Shown: positions 1 to 8,233, counted from the stretch's first letter. The stretch: DNA of 27,011 bases from an uncultured Candidatus Saccharibacteria bacterium (GCA_938036845.1 CALHWA010000072.1:1-27011), one strand, 5' to 3'. Notes: generated by a model from the letters alone, not told the origin. Translations and numbers: made by a program.

Positions 1-16
1 TTGCAGCAGAGGAGAA

Positions 17-196
17 TTACCCTTCTTGCGAGAAACCCTTATGCTCTGCAGATGGATTAAGATACTCTTCGCGGTAGTGCTGAATCTGCGAGAACTGCTC
101 GGGCGAGAGACAAAACATTGGCCTATAGCCATCAATCGCTCTACACTTCCCCATCGCAATTCCAAGCTTTTTTGCAGTATACTGCACACTATACAT
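17..196 (-). CDS. Small HTH-like hypothetical protein (59 aa)
   Basis: Short ORF that I found by reading the minus strand. It runs from an ATG to TAA and gives 59 residues beginning MYSVQYTAKKLGIAMGKCRA. The pattern TAKKLGI...RAIDGYRPMF..SPEQFSQIQHYREEYL resembles the recognition part of a small excisionase- or MerR-like helix-turn-helix protein, but I recognise no family. There is no clear SD and no convincing -10 box close to the start. It lies 87 bp downstream of the large repeat gene in the same direction. It could be a true small DNA-binding protein, the remains of a longer one, or chance; composition favours coding. Confidence 0.4.
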   Translation of the reverse strand: MYSVQYTAKKLGIAMGKCRAIDGYRPMFCLSPEQFSQIQHYREEYLNPSAEHKGFSQEG

Positions 197-283
197 TCAG
201 CCACTTCTTAAATTGTGCGACTAATCGTAGTATTCTGTCACATGGAAATTCAGGAAGTATTCTTGTGAGTGAGGATGAGGGTA

Positions 284-2767
284 TTAGCGAACGAGATGAC
301 TTTTGCTTGAGACGTCATATGTGTTGAAGAATGTTTCATCGCGGGGTACCGATACTTTCGGCAATGTCGGCTGCTGAGCACGAATATAGCCATAAAGCGT
401 TGGCCTATTTGTCGTTGATCCGCCACTATGATCATCAATAACAATGGCAGGTTTTGCGCCAGCTGCTTCGGCTGTCTTTGATACGTAATCTACAACAGCA
501 TTATAAAATTCACCAACGTCTATTTTGTGAATATAATTTTCTGTTGGGTTAAGCCCGCGTATCAGAAGTACATCCTCACCCGTTTGACTATCGTGTGTCT
601 CAATGAGCATCGCAGCACCAACGATCCGCTCATTCTTCTTACCAGGTCGCGCTTTAATCATAAGAGAAGTAAAGTTCGGAAAGTCTTCTGCTAATGAATC
701 GTATTTATCAGCCCAGCATGCATCGGCAATTTGTCCCGACATCTCCATCAGTATGCCTCTTGTTGGAATAAATTGTAGGGTAGTCGTACCGAGTCGTTCG
801 GCTTTTTGCTGGTGCAGATTCATTGCCTCTTCAAGAGCACGAGTACTATTCATCTGTTTAAACTTATTTGCTTGCTTCTTATCGCTAAAGTACCGGCCAT
901 ATACTTCTTGATTAACAATATGCTCTATAAACTCGCGCATACTTGCCAGTGATTCAATTGATGGCTGAACGCTCAAACCGGCCATCTCACGACGTTGATT
1001 TGGCTGTTTGCGCATCGCCCAGGCGTAAACCAGTCGACGCATTGACTGATGCAAGCTCTTATACGGTTGTAGCTCTTGAAACCCACGTGTAAAGTCAGCT
1101 GGGGAATCCATTACAAAGCGGGTAGTATCGGCAAAATCTCCTTGTTGAACTTGCTCGACATACTTCTGGAGAGCAACCTTGCGACGCTTAAGATTACTAA
1201 CCTTGATATTTGCTTTTGGATCATTATTGTCAGTAGTATCAATACGATATTGTAAATCTTCTAGTTCAACAAAGATATCAGCGCGCAACTCATCGATTGC
1301 TTGACGCATACCGCCACCTTGAGGACCCGTTAGCGTGCGAGCATGCATAATATCATTTCGTAATACATCATAGCGTTCAATAACATCTGGGGTCCAGCCT
1401 ATACGTTCTTTCTTACCAGCAACAGTTGCTATGCTGTAAACATCACTTGGCTGATAGAATTCCTTCATGGCAGCAATGCGACCGTCTTCGGCTGCTTGGT
1501 TATGATAACGAATTTTTTCCTGTAACCCTGCATCACTATTGCCACCCCAACGAGAACCTTTATAGCCCGTTAATGTCATGAGAACATCGCGCAAAACTGG
1601 CGATTCCTCAAGCTGTTTTGTATAGACCTCATCAAGCTCTGCCGCCTGAAAAGCTTGTCGAAATGTTTCAATCACACTCCGCAACTCAGTAATACCAGCC
1701 TCTCCTGCTGTTGTAACACCAAGCTGACGCACTGTATCCGGAACATTACCATCAAGCATCTCTTGAAGTAGTTTCACCCGTGAAACTGTTGCTGAGCCAA
1801 AGAATTCTTCTGCTCGCACCATAGAATCAGGACGCTTGTCTCCCATAAGTTCGCCACACCGAGCAAACGTCTCATCAGAAACGTCTGATTCGAGAAGTAC
1901 TTCATAGCGATCAGTCAACCCAGCAGCAAATCTCTGTTGATCAACAGCCATGCTATCAAGCATTGTAAAGACCATATCAGCTGAACCATGGTCAATAAGT
2001 GCAAGCGAGACGGTTGTGCGATCAACACTAGGGTTGTTCTTTATAATACGCTCAAGATCATCCTCATTTAGCCCTTTATGCCGAGCTATATAACTTACCA
2101 CTTTTGTAATATCAATACTGTTCCATCTATCTTCCCGCGGGCTATTTATTGCCATAAGTACGTCATCAACATCGCCATAATCTATCATATGGCACAGCAC
2201 ACTATCCACATCAGCAATCTGCACCTCTTCTCTACGTAAAGCTAAGCCTCCCTCCCCTGCTTCAACCATTCGATGCGCTAATTCATCGTTTAATTCTGTA
2301 AAGTTTTCCAGGCCAACCTGAGACACCCATTTGTGACCTGCCTGTGTCATGCGCTTTGTGATATCATCATAATCAATGCCGGGGAATTGTTTGAGCCGAA
2401 AAGGCACTGCAATTGAACCAATATCACATATCTGCTGCGCAATAGTGGGGTCGAGTTGACCAAAATACTTAAGGCCAACCAACAGCGTCACCTCATCTCC
2501 AGAGTCAAGCATTTTTTGTGCATCCTCCGTAGTCAAGTCAAGATGCGCAGTCGGCTTAGATTGCTCTCGACAGCTGATATAATCCCGAATCTCTTCAACT
2601 GTATGACTCTTTTGTGCAGATAGCTCAGTCGCGTCAATACTACATTTTGCTAGCACCGCCGCAGTTGGAGGTATGTCTTTCTGCGTATTATCTTCCCTGT
2701 TTGTATCGACAGGCATATTTGACTCGTGCAATAGCGTGCGTTTTCTTGCTGTCTCTCTATTTGGCAT
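284..2767 (-). CDS. Large helical-repeat hypothetical protein (827 aa)
   Basis: I do not recognise this gene. I chose the ATG at 2767 (MPNRETARKR) over the upstream alternative at 2821 because a consensus promoter ends 6 nt before it. Residues of about 60-320 show irregular helical repeats with a recurring pattern (F..L....A..M...G....) like HEAT- or TPR-type solenoids. The middle is mostly helical and charged. The last 150 or so residues (around FTSLMIKARPG, GAAMLIETHD, LLIRGLNPTENY) alternate strands and helices and could be a GNAT-like or transglutaminase-like enzyme domain; this is only a fold guess. There is no signal peptide or membrane segment, so it is probably cytoplasmic. It is transcribed alone, downstream of the GrpB gene but with its own promoter. 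TAA stop. Confidence 0.88.
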   Translation of the reverse strand: MPNRETARKRTLLHESNMPVDTNREDNTQKDIPPTAAVLAKCSIDATELSAQKSHTVEEIRDYISCREQSKPTAHLDLTTEDAQKMLDSGDEVTLLVGLKYFGQLDPTIAQQICDIGSIAVPFRLKQFPGIDYDDITKRMTQAGHKWVSQVGLENFTELNDELAHRMVEAGEGGLALRREEVQIADVDSVLCHMIDYGDVDDVLMAINSPREDRWNSIDITKVVSYIARHKGLNEDDLERIIKNNPSVDRTTVSLALIDHGSADMVFTMLDSMAVDQQRFAAGLTDRYEVLLESDVSDETFARCGELMGDKRPDSMVRAEEFFGSATVSRVKLLQEMLDGNVPDTVRQLGVTTAGEAGITELRSVIETFRQAFQAAELDEVYTKQLEESPVLRDVLMTLTGYKGSRWGGNSDAGLQEKIRYHNQAAEDGRIAAMKEFYQPSDVYSIATVAGKKERIGWTPDVIERYDVLRNDIMHARTLTGPQGGGMRQAIDELRADIFVELEDLQYRIDTTDNNDPKANIKVSNLKRRKVALQKYVEQVQQGDFADTTRFVMDSPADFTRGFQELQPYKSLHQSMRRLVYAWAMRKQPNQRREMAGLSVQPSIESLASMREFIEHIVNQEVYGRYFSDKKQANKFKQMNSTRALEEAMNLHQQKAERLGTTTLQFIPTRGILMEMSGQIADACWADKYDSLAEDFPNFTSLMIKARPGKKNERIVGAAMLIETHDSQTGEDVLLIRGLNPTENYIHKIDVGEFYNAVVDYVSKTAEAAGAKPAIVIDDHSGGSTTNRPTLYGYIRAQQPTLPKVSVPRDETFFNTYDVSSKSHLVR

Positions 2768-2773
2768 GTGACA

Positions 2774-2802
2774 ATAATAGGATAATTGTAAACCAATGTC
2801 AA
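2774..2802 (-). promoter_or_regulatory. Consensus promoter for the 827-aa gene, leaderless arrangement
   Basis: On the minus strand: TTGACA (-35, perfect), 17-nt spacer, TATTAT (-10, 5 of 6), then only 6 nt (TGTCAC) before the ATG at 2767. Transcription starting about 7 nt after the -10 box would begin at the start codon itself, so no SD site could be present in the mRNA. Confidence 0.8.
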
Positions 2803-2846
2803 TCAGCTGTATATGAACCATTTTATTGTTCCATAGACACAGCTAC

Positions 2847-3410
2847 TTACCTTAGCGATTGAAGATCTGAGACGCTCCGCACAAAGGCCGCCTTACCTGC
2901 CGTATACGCCTCTCTGTTGTGTCGATACTGCTGTGCCAGCTCATGTTTGAGTTTGGTATACTTCTCACGCAAGACGCAGCTACTCCGCAAGCGATCACGA
3001 AAGATAATCTTTGGCGATGGCATCGCATCTACCTGCTCGACATGGAGATGGTACTTCTGGCGTAGCGGATCATCCACGTCGTATCCTTTGCCAAACTCCA
3101 TTGTCAGTTCCGTCTCAGCATTAGTCATATTTTCGTAGCCAAGCGGGCGAAGCTTCTCTATCAGCCGCTGCTTCGCTCTACTATCAAGCTTGCTCACAAG
3201 GAGTAGGCTATCTATGATTGGTTTGGCTGCCAATCCCGGCACCGCTGTGCTACCAATATGCTTGATGGCACACACCTCATCACCTAGCGTACCACTTACC
3301 CGCGCTGCCTCAGCCATGAATAACTGTTGCCACCGTTCATCATATGGTACCACCTCTACAGGAAAGAGCTGACCAATTTCTTCTGGTGTCATGGTGTCGA
3401 ATGTGCTCAT
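2847..3410 (-). CDS. GrpB/UPF0157 family protein (nucleotidyltransferase fold)
   Basis: 187 residues, the usual length for the family. The signature is clear: VEVVPYDERW near the N-terminus, then KHIGSTAVPGLAAKPIID (about residues 49-66), and later KYHLHVEQ. GrpB proteins have a nucleotidyltransferase-like fold; some members are linked to dephospho-CoA metabolism or fused to CoaE, but the reaction of this one cannot be read from sequence. The ATG has a GAGAGG SD 8 nt upstream, and the gene starts 5 nt after the S51 peptidase stop, so it is translated from the same operon mRNA. It is the last gene of the NUDIX-SDR-S51 operon. TAA stop. Confidence 0.9.
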   Translation of the reverse strand: MSTFDTMTPEEIGQLFPVEVVPYDERWQQLFMAEAARVSGTLGDEVCAIKHIGSTAVPGLAAKPIIDSLLLVSKLDSRAKQRLIEKLRPLGYENMTNAETELTMEFGKGYDVDDPLRQKYHLHVEQVDAMPSPKIIFRDRLRSSCVLREKYTKLKHELAQQYRHNREAYTAGKAAFVRSVSDLQSLR

Positions 3411-3415
3411 CGTGG

Positions 3416-3991
3416 CTACCTCTCTATATAAGTATGTTCCCCTTCATGCAGTCGCACTGTTGGCACCGCAGGAAACGCCGTTGCGAGCGCATCGGCATCT
3501 GCAACAGTACGCCGCTCTGCAGGATTATCGGCATTATAGTGGACAACAACATTCATTGGTAGGATGGCCGAACCAGTATCAATCCCTTGATGACTCAAAA
3601 AATGCTGTGCAAGATAGTTCGCTCCAGCCGATGAGCCAATATAAACTTTGCCACGTAGTAGTCGCTCCACCTCTGAGAAGTCATGGAGTTCTTGCAAAAG
3701 TCGGGTTGTTCTACCACCGTGAACGTAGATAATATGAGCGCGTCGAACTTGCTCAGCAAAGCGGCTTTTGCTTGCCAATTCTCGTTTCGCTCCAGGAAAA
3801 TATTGATTATACCAGCCCGCCCAATCATCAAACTTCTGTTGCCATTCTCCGTGTGGGCTAGCAAAGAACACATCAAGAATCTTAAGTTCATCTTGCCGTC
3901 CTGCAAAGAAATTTTGCAAATAGCTACCAAAGTTGCCCACCCAACGCTCTGCACCACCACAGAGGATATATGTCGTTTTTGTTAGCTTCAC
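3416..3991 (-). CDS. S51-family peptidase (dipeptidase E-like)
   Basis: 191 residues. It has the S51 hallmarks: an N-terminal strand with CGGAE, an HGG turn at residues 91-93, and the nucleophile elbow GSSAGA with the likely catalytic Ser at 121. A His/Glu-rich end (LHEGEHTYIE) fits the family, whose members are cytoplasmic serine peptidases cleaving Asp-X dipeptides, or cyanophycinase relatives. The start is GTG, 3 nt after the SDR stop, with GGAAGG about 9 nt upstream; this points to translational coupling. Substrate specificity is not evident. TAG stop. Confidence 0.85.
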   Translation of the reverse strand: MKLTKTTYILCGGAERWVGNFGSYLQNFFAGRQDELKILDVFFASPHGEWQQKFDDWAGWYNQYFPGAKRELASKSRFAEQVRRAHIIYVHGGRTTRLLQELHDFSEVERLLRGKVYIGSSAGANYLAQHFLSHQGIDTGSAILPMNVVVHYNADNPAERRTVADADALATAFPAVPTVRLHEGEHTYIER

Positions 3992-3994
3992 TTC

Positions 3995-4747
3995 CTATCG
4001 CCTTCCACCATCAACTGGTATTACGGTGCCCGTTATATACCTTGCTGCATCACTCGCAAGGAAGACGATAACTCGTGCAATGTCACGAGGATGAGCAATA
4101 CGACCAAGAAGAATCTGCTTTTTAGCGTCTGCTATGACATCACTTGGGAGGTCTTTATTCATGTCCGTGTCCACCCAACCAGGAGCAACACCATTCACTC
4201 GTATATAGGGTGCATACTGCGTAGCAAGTGTCTTTGTTATTGATTGAACCGCCGCTTTGCTAGCAGCATAGTCTATATTGTCGGGATAAAAATCAAACAT
4301 CCCGGCTGTCGATGCGACATTGATTATAGATCCTTGGCCGGCAGTTTCTTGTATCATACACCCAAAGATCTTCCCCGACAAAAGAACACCATAGACATTT
4401 GTATCAAAAATCGTTCGATAGTCCGCAAAAGTATGCTCTTTATATGGTTTGTCGATAATGATTCCTGCGTTATTAACAACGACATCAAGCGACGAAAAAG
4501 TACTTTCTATGCGATCCGCCATAGCTTGCACCGCAGCTTCATCAGATACATCAGCCTGAATCGCGATAACCTTCACTTTGTAACGATCATTCAACTCATG
4601 AACTATCTTTTGTACACTATGCTGGGCAGATGATTTATAATTCATAACCACATTCGCCCCAGCATGAGCAAACTCTTCAGCAGTTGCACGCCCGATACCT
4701 CTTACAGCTCCCGTTATAAGTACTGTTTTGCCCGCCAATCCATCCAT
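3995..4747 (-). CDS. Short-chain dehydrogenase/reductase (FabG-like)
   Basis: 250 residues, typical for classical SDRs. Cofactor motif TGAVRGIG at residues 12-19; NNAG at 92-95; catalytic Ser 146, Tyr 160 and Lys 164 (YAASK); PGWVDTDM after that; and the C-terminal GTVIPVDGG. It should be a soluble NAD(P)-dependent oxidoreductase. It is FabG-like in sequence, but there are no fatty-acid synthesis genes nearby, so the substrate is unknown. The ATG lies 2 nt after the stop of the extended upstream NUDIX frame, and its purine-rich SD (GGGAGAGG) lies inside that extended frame. TAG stop. Confidence 0.92.
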   Translation of the reverse strand: MDGLAGKTVLITGAVRGIGRATAEEFAHAGANVVMNYKSSAQHSVQKIVHELNDRYKVKVIAIQADVSDEAAVQAMADRIESTFSSLDVVVNNAGIIIDKPYKEHTFADYRTIFDTNVYGVLLSGKIFGCMIQETAGQGSIINVASTAGMFDFYPDNIDYAASKAAVQSITKTLATQYAPYIRVNGVAPGWVDTDMNKDLPSDVIADAKKQILLGRIAHPRDIARVIVFLASDAARYITGTVIPVDGGRR

Positions 4748-4749
4748 TG

Positions 4750-4878
4750 CTATGCTACCTCTCCCTTATTTCTATCAATGAAATCATTGCTGTATAGATA
4801 CCGTAATAACACCATCGCAATTCTATCCTCGCGCATGTCACCTTTCAAAGCCATTTCGCGCACCTCATCGTACGAGAA
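4750..4878 (-). other. In-frame C-terminal continuation of the NUDIX gene beyond its TGA
   Basis: Directly after the TGA at 4879-4881 the same frame stays open for 42 codons and ends in TAG at 4750-4752. The peptide (FSYDEVREMALKGDMREDR, then IAMVLLRYLYSNDF) looks like the C-terminal helix of a NUDIX protein. Adding it would give 211 residues and restore operon spacing, because the SDR start follows 2 nt later. A Trp codon (TGG) changed to TGA is the simplest reading. The alternative is real UGA readthrough or recoding. Confidence 0.65.
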
Positions 4879-5385
4879 TCACAAGTCTGTCTGAATCACT
4901 TCGCCATCCTCAAGTTGCTGCCCATCATCACTTTTTATAAAATTCGTTGCAACAAATGTATATAAATCCCACTTCACCGTCGCACCAAGTGTCGAGGTGT
5001 GAATAAGCTGCGGGTCGACAATCGTGTAGCCCGTCTCTTCTTGCACCTCATGCACAGCCTTCGTCGTCGCGGCTTGAATTATATCAATATGTTGGGCGCG
5101 AGCAGCTTGGTAGTCAGCACGTGAATCAAACACCTTACCCCCTGGCAGGCGATAATCATATCCATCCAGCTCATGACGAAATTCGCGGGTGAGCAAGATT
5201 TTGCCACTGTTTTGATCATCAAGTATAATGCGCACTCCTGGCGCTCGCACCACTCTTTCCCAGCCCTTGTCATTATGTTGGACATCAAACATCATGCCTG
5301 CAAAAGCTGTGTGCCAGCCCATTTTTGCTTCATCTCCACTGTTATGCGCTGTGTCCTTTTCTGTCAGGAGTCTTTCTCGCGTCAT
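4879..5385 (-). CDS. NUDIX hydrolase, probably interrupted by a TGA (168 aa as read)
   Basis: NUDIX proteins hydrolyse nucleoside diphosphates linked to another group. The fold is visible: RIILDDQNSGKILLTREFRH, then LPGGKVFD and AVHEVQEETGY. The NUDIX box carries an insertion of about 13 residues (around RADYQAARAQHIDI) between the GGK turn and the AVHEVQEETG helix, which keeps the E..EE metal ligands. As read, the protein stops after GEVIQTDL and lacks the usual C-terminal helix; that part follows in the same frame after a TGA. The ATG has AGAGG 6 nt upstream and the gene begins 24 nt after the previous NUDIX stop. Whether the short product is active cannot be told. Confidence 0.8.
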   Translation of the reverse strand: MTRERLLTEKDTAHNSGDEAKMGWHTAFAGMMFDVQHNDKGWERVVRAPGVRIILDDQNSGKILLTREFRHELDGYDYRLPGGKVFDSRADYQAARAQHIDIIQAATTKAVHEVQEETGYTIVDPQLIHTSTLGATVKWDLYTFVATNFIKSDDGQQLEDGEVIQTDL

Positions 5386-5409
5386 ACCGATCCTCTACTA
5401 GGCAAAGTG

Positions 5410-5913
5410 TTACCGTTCCTCTATCATCTGCACCACACCCGTCTCGTTATACCGCTGGTAGGCAGTGAGAATCTGGCGTGTGGCGTCATTCGTATTGAGC
5501 TGTAACGCTTCGTCTAGCGAGAACCACTGGCCTGTCGCTACTTCCTCAGTATCGGTATGCGATGCCTCGCTTTGCCATTGCTTGAGGCAAAACACCACGG
5601 TAAAGGCTTGGGTGTCGCCATCAGGATAATGATACACCCGTCCTGGGCCAGACTGCGTTGCAAAGAGCTCAAGGTCGCTGGCGCGCGCAGTGATTCCTGC
5701 TTCTTCACGTAGTTCGTGCAGTGCCGCGCTGGTGTAGCTATCACCCTCCTCGACGTGTCCGCCTACTGTGCTCCAGCGGTCGAAGGCTTTGGCGTAGATG
5801 AGCTTGACGCGCCCTGCTTCATCAACAGGCAAGACATCAACAGTTGTCGTGAGTAATTTCTTATCCCCAACCTTTTGGCGCAACTGCCACACATACGACC
5901 CAACGTACCCCAT
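5410..5913 (-). CDS. NUDIX hydrolase (MutT-like, 167 aa)
   Basis: A complete, canonical NUDIX box is present: GGHVEEGDSYTSAALHEL followed by REEAGI, with all metal-binding Glu residues. Strand DVLPVDEAGRVKLIYAK comes before it and FTVVFCLKQW after it, and the C-terminal helix (SLDEALQL) is intact. It probably cleans up or hydrolyses a nucleotide derivative; the exact substrate is not predictable. I chose ATG 5913 rather than the GTG at 5919 because GGGAG lies 7 nt before the ATG but is almost touching the GTG. It is the second of three neighbouring NUDIX genes, which are not close copies of one another. TAA stop. Confidence 0.9.
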   Translation of the reverse strand: MGYVGSYVWQLRQKVGDKKLLTTTVDVLPVDEAGRVKLIYAKAFDRWSTVGGHVEEGDSYTSAALHELREEAGITARASDLELFATQSGPGRVYHYPDGDTQAFTVVFCLKQWQSEASHTDTEEVATGQWFSLDEALQLNTNDATRQILTAYQRYNETGVVQMIEER

Positions 5914-6008
5914 ATTCACACTCCCTTCTCTGCCACCAGCAGATAATCAATGGTACTTTCTATTATGATTTTAGCATATTCGTTGAGGATGAGGCGGCTA
6001 GCTCCACA

Positions 6009-6587
6009 CTACTCGTCCGCACGAGAATCTCCTCCTTGCTGGAGGGTGCTGGCGAGCAAAGCCCAGGCAGCGAGCATGGCGTAGTTTGTGATTGCGCCAG
6101 TAGCGACCATGCGGTGGATGGTGGTAATTGGCAGCCACTCAGAGATAATTTGCTCGGTGTCATCTGGCTGATGTTGGTGGTTCGTCCCAGCATATTCGCC
6201 GTAAACCACGTGGAGCTTCGCGCTGGTGCGGCGGTTATCGGCATAGAACCAGCCACATTCCCGCACATTCGTCATGGCAATGCACGACTCTTCAGCCAGC
6301 TCTCGCTGCGCCGCCGCGCACACATCCTCACCCGCCTCAATCTTCCCGCCCGGGAACTGATACAACACCTCATCCACCGGGTACGAATATTCTTGCTGCA
6401 CCAAAATATTATCGCCTCGTCGACACACCACGATCACCCCACCATGCCCGTGGTAGGGATAATGGATATAGCGGATTATCTTTCCATCTGGCAGCTCTAC
6501 TGTATCTTCTGCGACAGTGAGTCGAGGGCTCTCGAAGAGCGTCCGCGACGACAGCATGCGCCATTTTTGCAGGTGGTGTGATGACAT
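6009..6587 (-). CDS. NUDIX hydrolase, ADP-ribose pyrophosphatase-like (192 aa)
   Basis: Length and layout match the NudF/ADP-ribose pyrophosphatase group. There is an N-terminal strand region (SPRLTVAEDTVELPDGK), then VLVQQEYSYP-like text before the box, and the NUDIX box GGKIEAGEDVCAAAQRELAE then ESCI. The box ends EESC where the consensus is EExG, so the Gly is replaced by Cys; metal ligands are kept. WFYADNRRTSAKLHVVYG and SEWLPI follow as in the family. There is no SD. A weak TATCTT box lies 7 nt before the ATG, so a leaderless start is possible. The frame is still open for about 30 codons after the TAG, but that stretch also contains promoter-like AT-rich DNA. TAG stop. Confidence 0.88.
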   Translation of the reverse strand: MSSHHLQKWRMLSSRTLFESPRLTVAEDTVELPDGKIIRYIHYPYHGHGGVIVVCRRGDNILVQQEYSYPVDEVLYQFPGGKIEAGEDVCAAAQRELAEESCIAMTNVRECGWFYADNRRTSAKLHVVYGEYAGTNHQHQPDDTEQIISEWLPITTIHRMVATGAITNYAMLAAWALLASTLQQGGDSRADE

Positions 6588-6641
6588 TGTTGGTAAGATA
6601 TGGAGAATAGCTTTACCTATTTGACCCTTTCTTGATGAAAT

Positions 6642-7232
6642 TCATTTTTTCTTAACCCTAGGAATACGGCGACGAGACAACACTGTAATCAGCCACAAAC
6701 AGCCACTACATAGGACAAATCCAATTGTCGCAGGGGCAATCACCGCCAGACCAGCTTCACCAGAAAAAGTTATACTCCATAGTAATTTACCGGCAGCCAT
6801 TAACGCCATAACGACCACGCCCAACCAGATATTTCGCCACCACAATGCCGCTGCTAAAGCACTAAAGGATAATGGTATAAGCAATGTGAGGAAAATCTTA
6901 CCAAATGTCCATTCACCCTGCAGATACTGCTGCTCAACTTGTAAAAACTGTTGTACATGTGAACTCGTTTCACTGGTCGGGGCAAACCACCCCATGCTGG
7001 TCAAGGTCAAGAATATCACCATCATTATCCCTGCCCAGCTCCGCCGATAGGCGAACCAACAAAATGGTATCAAGAATAACGGACGAATATACCAGCTTAG
7101 CTGATTATGGTGCCGCTGCCACAGCCAATCCCAAAAACTCGGAGTCGTAAATGCCACGGCGATGAATAGTATAATTAGGCCAGCAAATAAGATGGCGATG
7201 AATGTGTCATACTTTTTTATCGCAGCCATCAT
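6642..7232 (-). CDS. Hypothetical integral membrane protein (196 aa, about 6 TM)
   Basis: I do not recognise this family. Hydrophobic segments lie at about residues 12-29, 47-60, 65-82, 110-130, 134-153 and 160-184. An aromatic loop WDWLWQRHHNQL follows TM1, and the C-terminus is basic (SRRRIPRVKKK), probably cytoplasmic. It starts 26 bp after the end of the truncated lepA. An extended -10 (TGCTATAGT) lies 7 nt before the ATG, so it may have its own leaderless transcript. It ends in TGA, the only undisputed TGA stop in this window. The frame remains open from there into the next NUDIX gene, 18 codons away, probably by chance. Confidence 0.8.
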   Translation of the reverse strand: MMAAIKKYDTFIAILFAGLIILFIAVAFTTPSFWDWLWQRHHNQLSWYIRPLFLIPFCWFAYRRSWAGIMMVIFLTLTSMGWFAPTSETSSHVQQFLQVEQQYLQGEWTFGKIFLTLLIPLSFSALAAALWWRNIWLGVVVMALMAAGKLLWSITFSGEAGLAVIAPATIGFVLCSGCLWLITVLSRRRIPRVKKK

Positions 7233-7239
7233 ACAGTAA

Positions 7240-7248
7240 ACTATAGCA
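7240..7248 (-). promoter_or_regulatory. Extended -10 for the membrane protein gene
   Basis: The minus strand reads TGCTATAGT, 7 nt before the first ATG at 7232. The TGn extension compensates for a poor -35. The element lies in the 26-bp gap behind the truncated lepA. Confidence 0.5.
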
Positions 7249-7258
7249 CATGTTATAA

Positions 7259-8230
7259 CTACTCAAAGTATTTCTTGAGTGTCACTGTATCGCCCACCCG
7301 CGCTTCACGCGTCGTCTTGAGGTTGGTGACGATGTAGCCGATTTCGCCGGTGCCAAGCAGTGGGTCGGGCTGCATGGTTGGGCTGAGGTGCCCTACCTCC
7401 AGGGCGAGGCCGCGGGCTCCGGTAGCCATCATGGTGATGTCCGCACCTTTCGGTATCGTGCCATCTACCACTCGCACGTAGAGGATAACCCCCCGGTAGT
7501 CGTCATAGTAGCTATCAAAAATCAGGGCACGCGTTGGTACGGCTGGCCTATCACCCCCCTGCGCGGCCATGCGCTCAGCCTGCAGCGCTAGCGGTGACAC
7601 CGGCGCTGGGATACGCTCGACGATAGCCCGCAGCACCTGTGGTACATTCTGGCCAGTCTTAGCCGAAATATGAATAATATCGCTCTCATCGCAGCCGAGC
7701 AGATTAATCACCTGCTTAGACACGCGTGGCACATCGGCTGCTGGCAGGTCAACTTTGTTGAGCACCGGGATGATGGTGAGATCCTGCTCCATCGCGAGAT
7801 AGACATTGGCTAGTGTCTGCGCCTGAATCCCCTGGCTGGCATCCACCACCAGTACCGCACCTTCGCAGGCCTGCAAGCTACGCGATACTTCGTAGCTAAA
7901 ATCCACATGGCCAGGGGTGTCAATCAGGTTGAGGTCGTAGGTGCCGGGCTGGAGTGCGGTATTATTGCTATGGCTTCGTTTCGATGCTGGCCCGCTCGCT
8001 GTCTGCGCACTGGTAGGGTTTGCATCCTCCGCACCATACTCATACTTCATCCGCACCGGGGCGAGCTTGATGGTAATCCCCTTCTCGCGCTCTAGATCCA
8101 TGCTATCGAGCAACTGCTGCTTCATATCCCGCTTGGTAACGGTGCCCGTCAGCTCCATCATGCGGTCGGCCAAGGTACTCTTGCCGTGGTCGATGTGGGC
8201 GATGATGCAGAAATTACGGATATGTTCCAT
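7259..8230 (-). CDS. lepA: Truncated elongation factor 4 (LepA), G domain and domain II only
   Basis: LepA/EF4 is a ribosome-associated GTPase. All G motifs are intact: AHIDHGKST (residues 11-19), REKGITIK (switch I region), DTPGH (104-108), NKVD (158-161) and SAKTG. Domain II follows ([13 protein letters not shown] to [12 protein letters not shown]). The protein then stops at 323 residues, against about 600 for the family: domain III, the EF-G V-like domain and the EF4-specific C-terminal domain are absent. No homologous sequence follows; a membrane protein gene starts 26 bp later. A low-complexity insert of about 30 residues sits before the DTPGH strand (about 66-97). The ATG is 3 nt after the murJ stop without SD, so it is translationally coupled. 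TAG stop. Confidence 0.9.
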   Translation of the reverse strand: MEHIRNFCIIAHIDHGKSTLADRMMELTGTVTKRDMKQQLLDSMDLEREKGITIKLAPVRMKYEYGAEDANPTSAQTASGPASKRSHSNNTALQPGTYDLNLIDTPGHVDFSYEVSRSLQACEGAVLVVDASQGIQAQTLANVYLAMEQDLTIIPVLNKVDLPAADVPRVSKQVINLLGCDESDIIHISAKTGQNVPQVLRAIVERIPAPVSPLALQAERMAAQGGDRPAVPTRALIFDSYYDDYRGVILYVRVVDGTIPKGADITMMATGARGLALEVGHLSPTMQPDPLLGTGEIGYIVTNLKTTREARVGDTVTLKKYFE

Positions 8231-8233
8231 ACG

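Noticed and set aside
5916..6008. In-frame open stretch after the TAG of the third NUDIX gene (GASRLILNEYAKIIIESTID)
   Set aside because: It looks coding and mimics the TGA case, but the protein is already complete at 192 residues and the stretch is AT-rich with promoter-like boxes (TATGCT, CATAAT). It should be reconsidered if homologs are longer.
6588..6644. Possible fusion of the membrane protein to the NUDIX protein by reading through TGA 6642-6644
   Set aside because: The two are in the same frame with no stop between, but the 18-codon linker is not protein-like and the membrane protein already ends in a normal basic tail.
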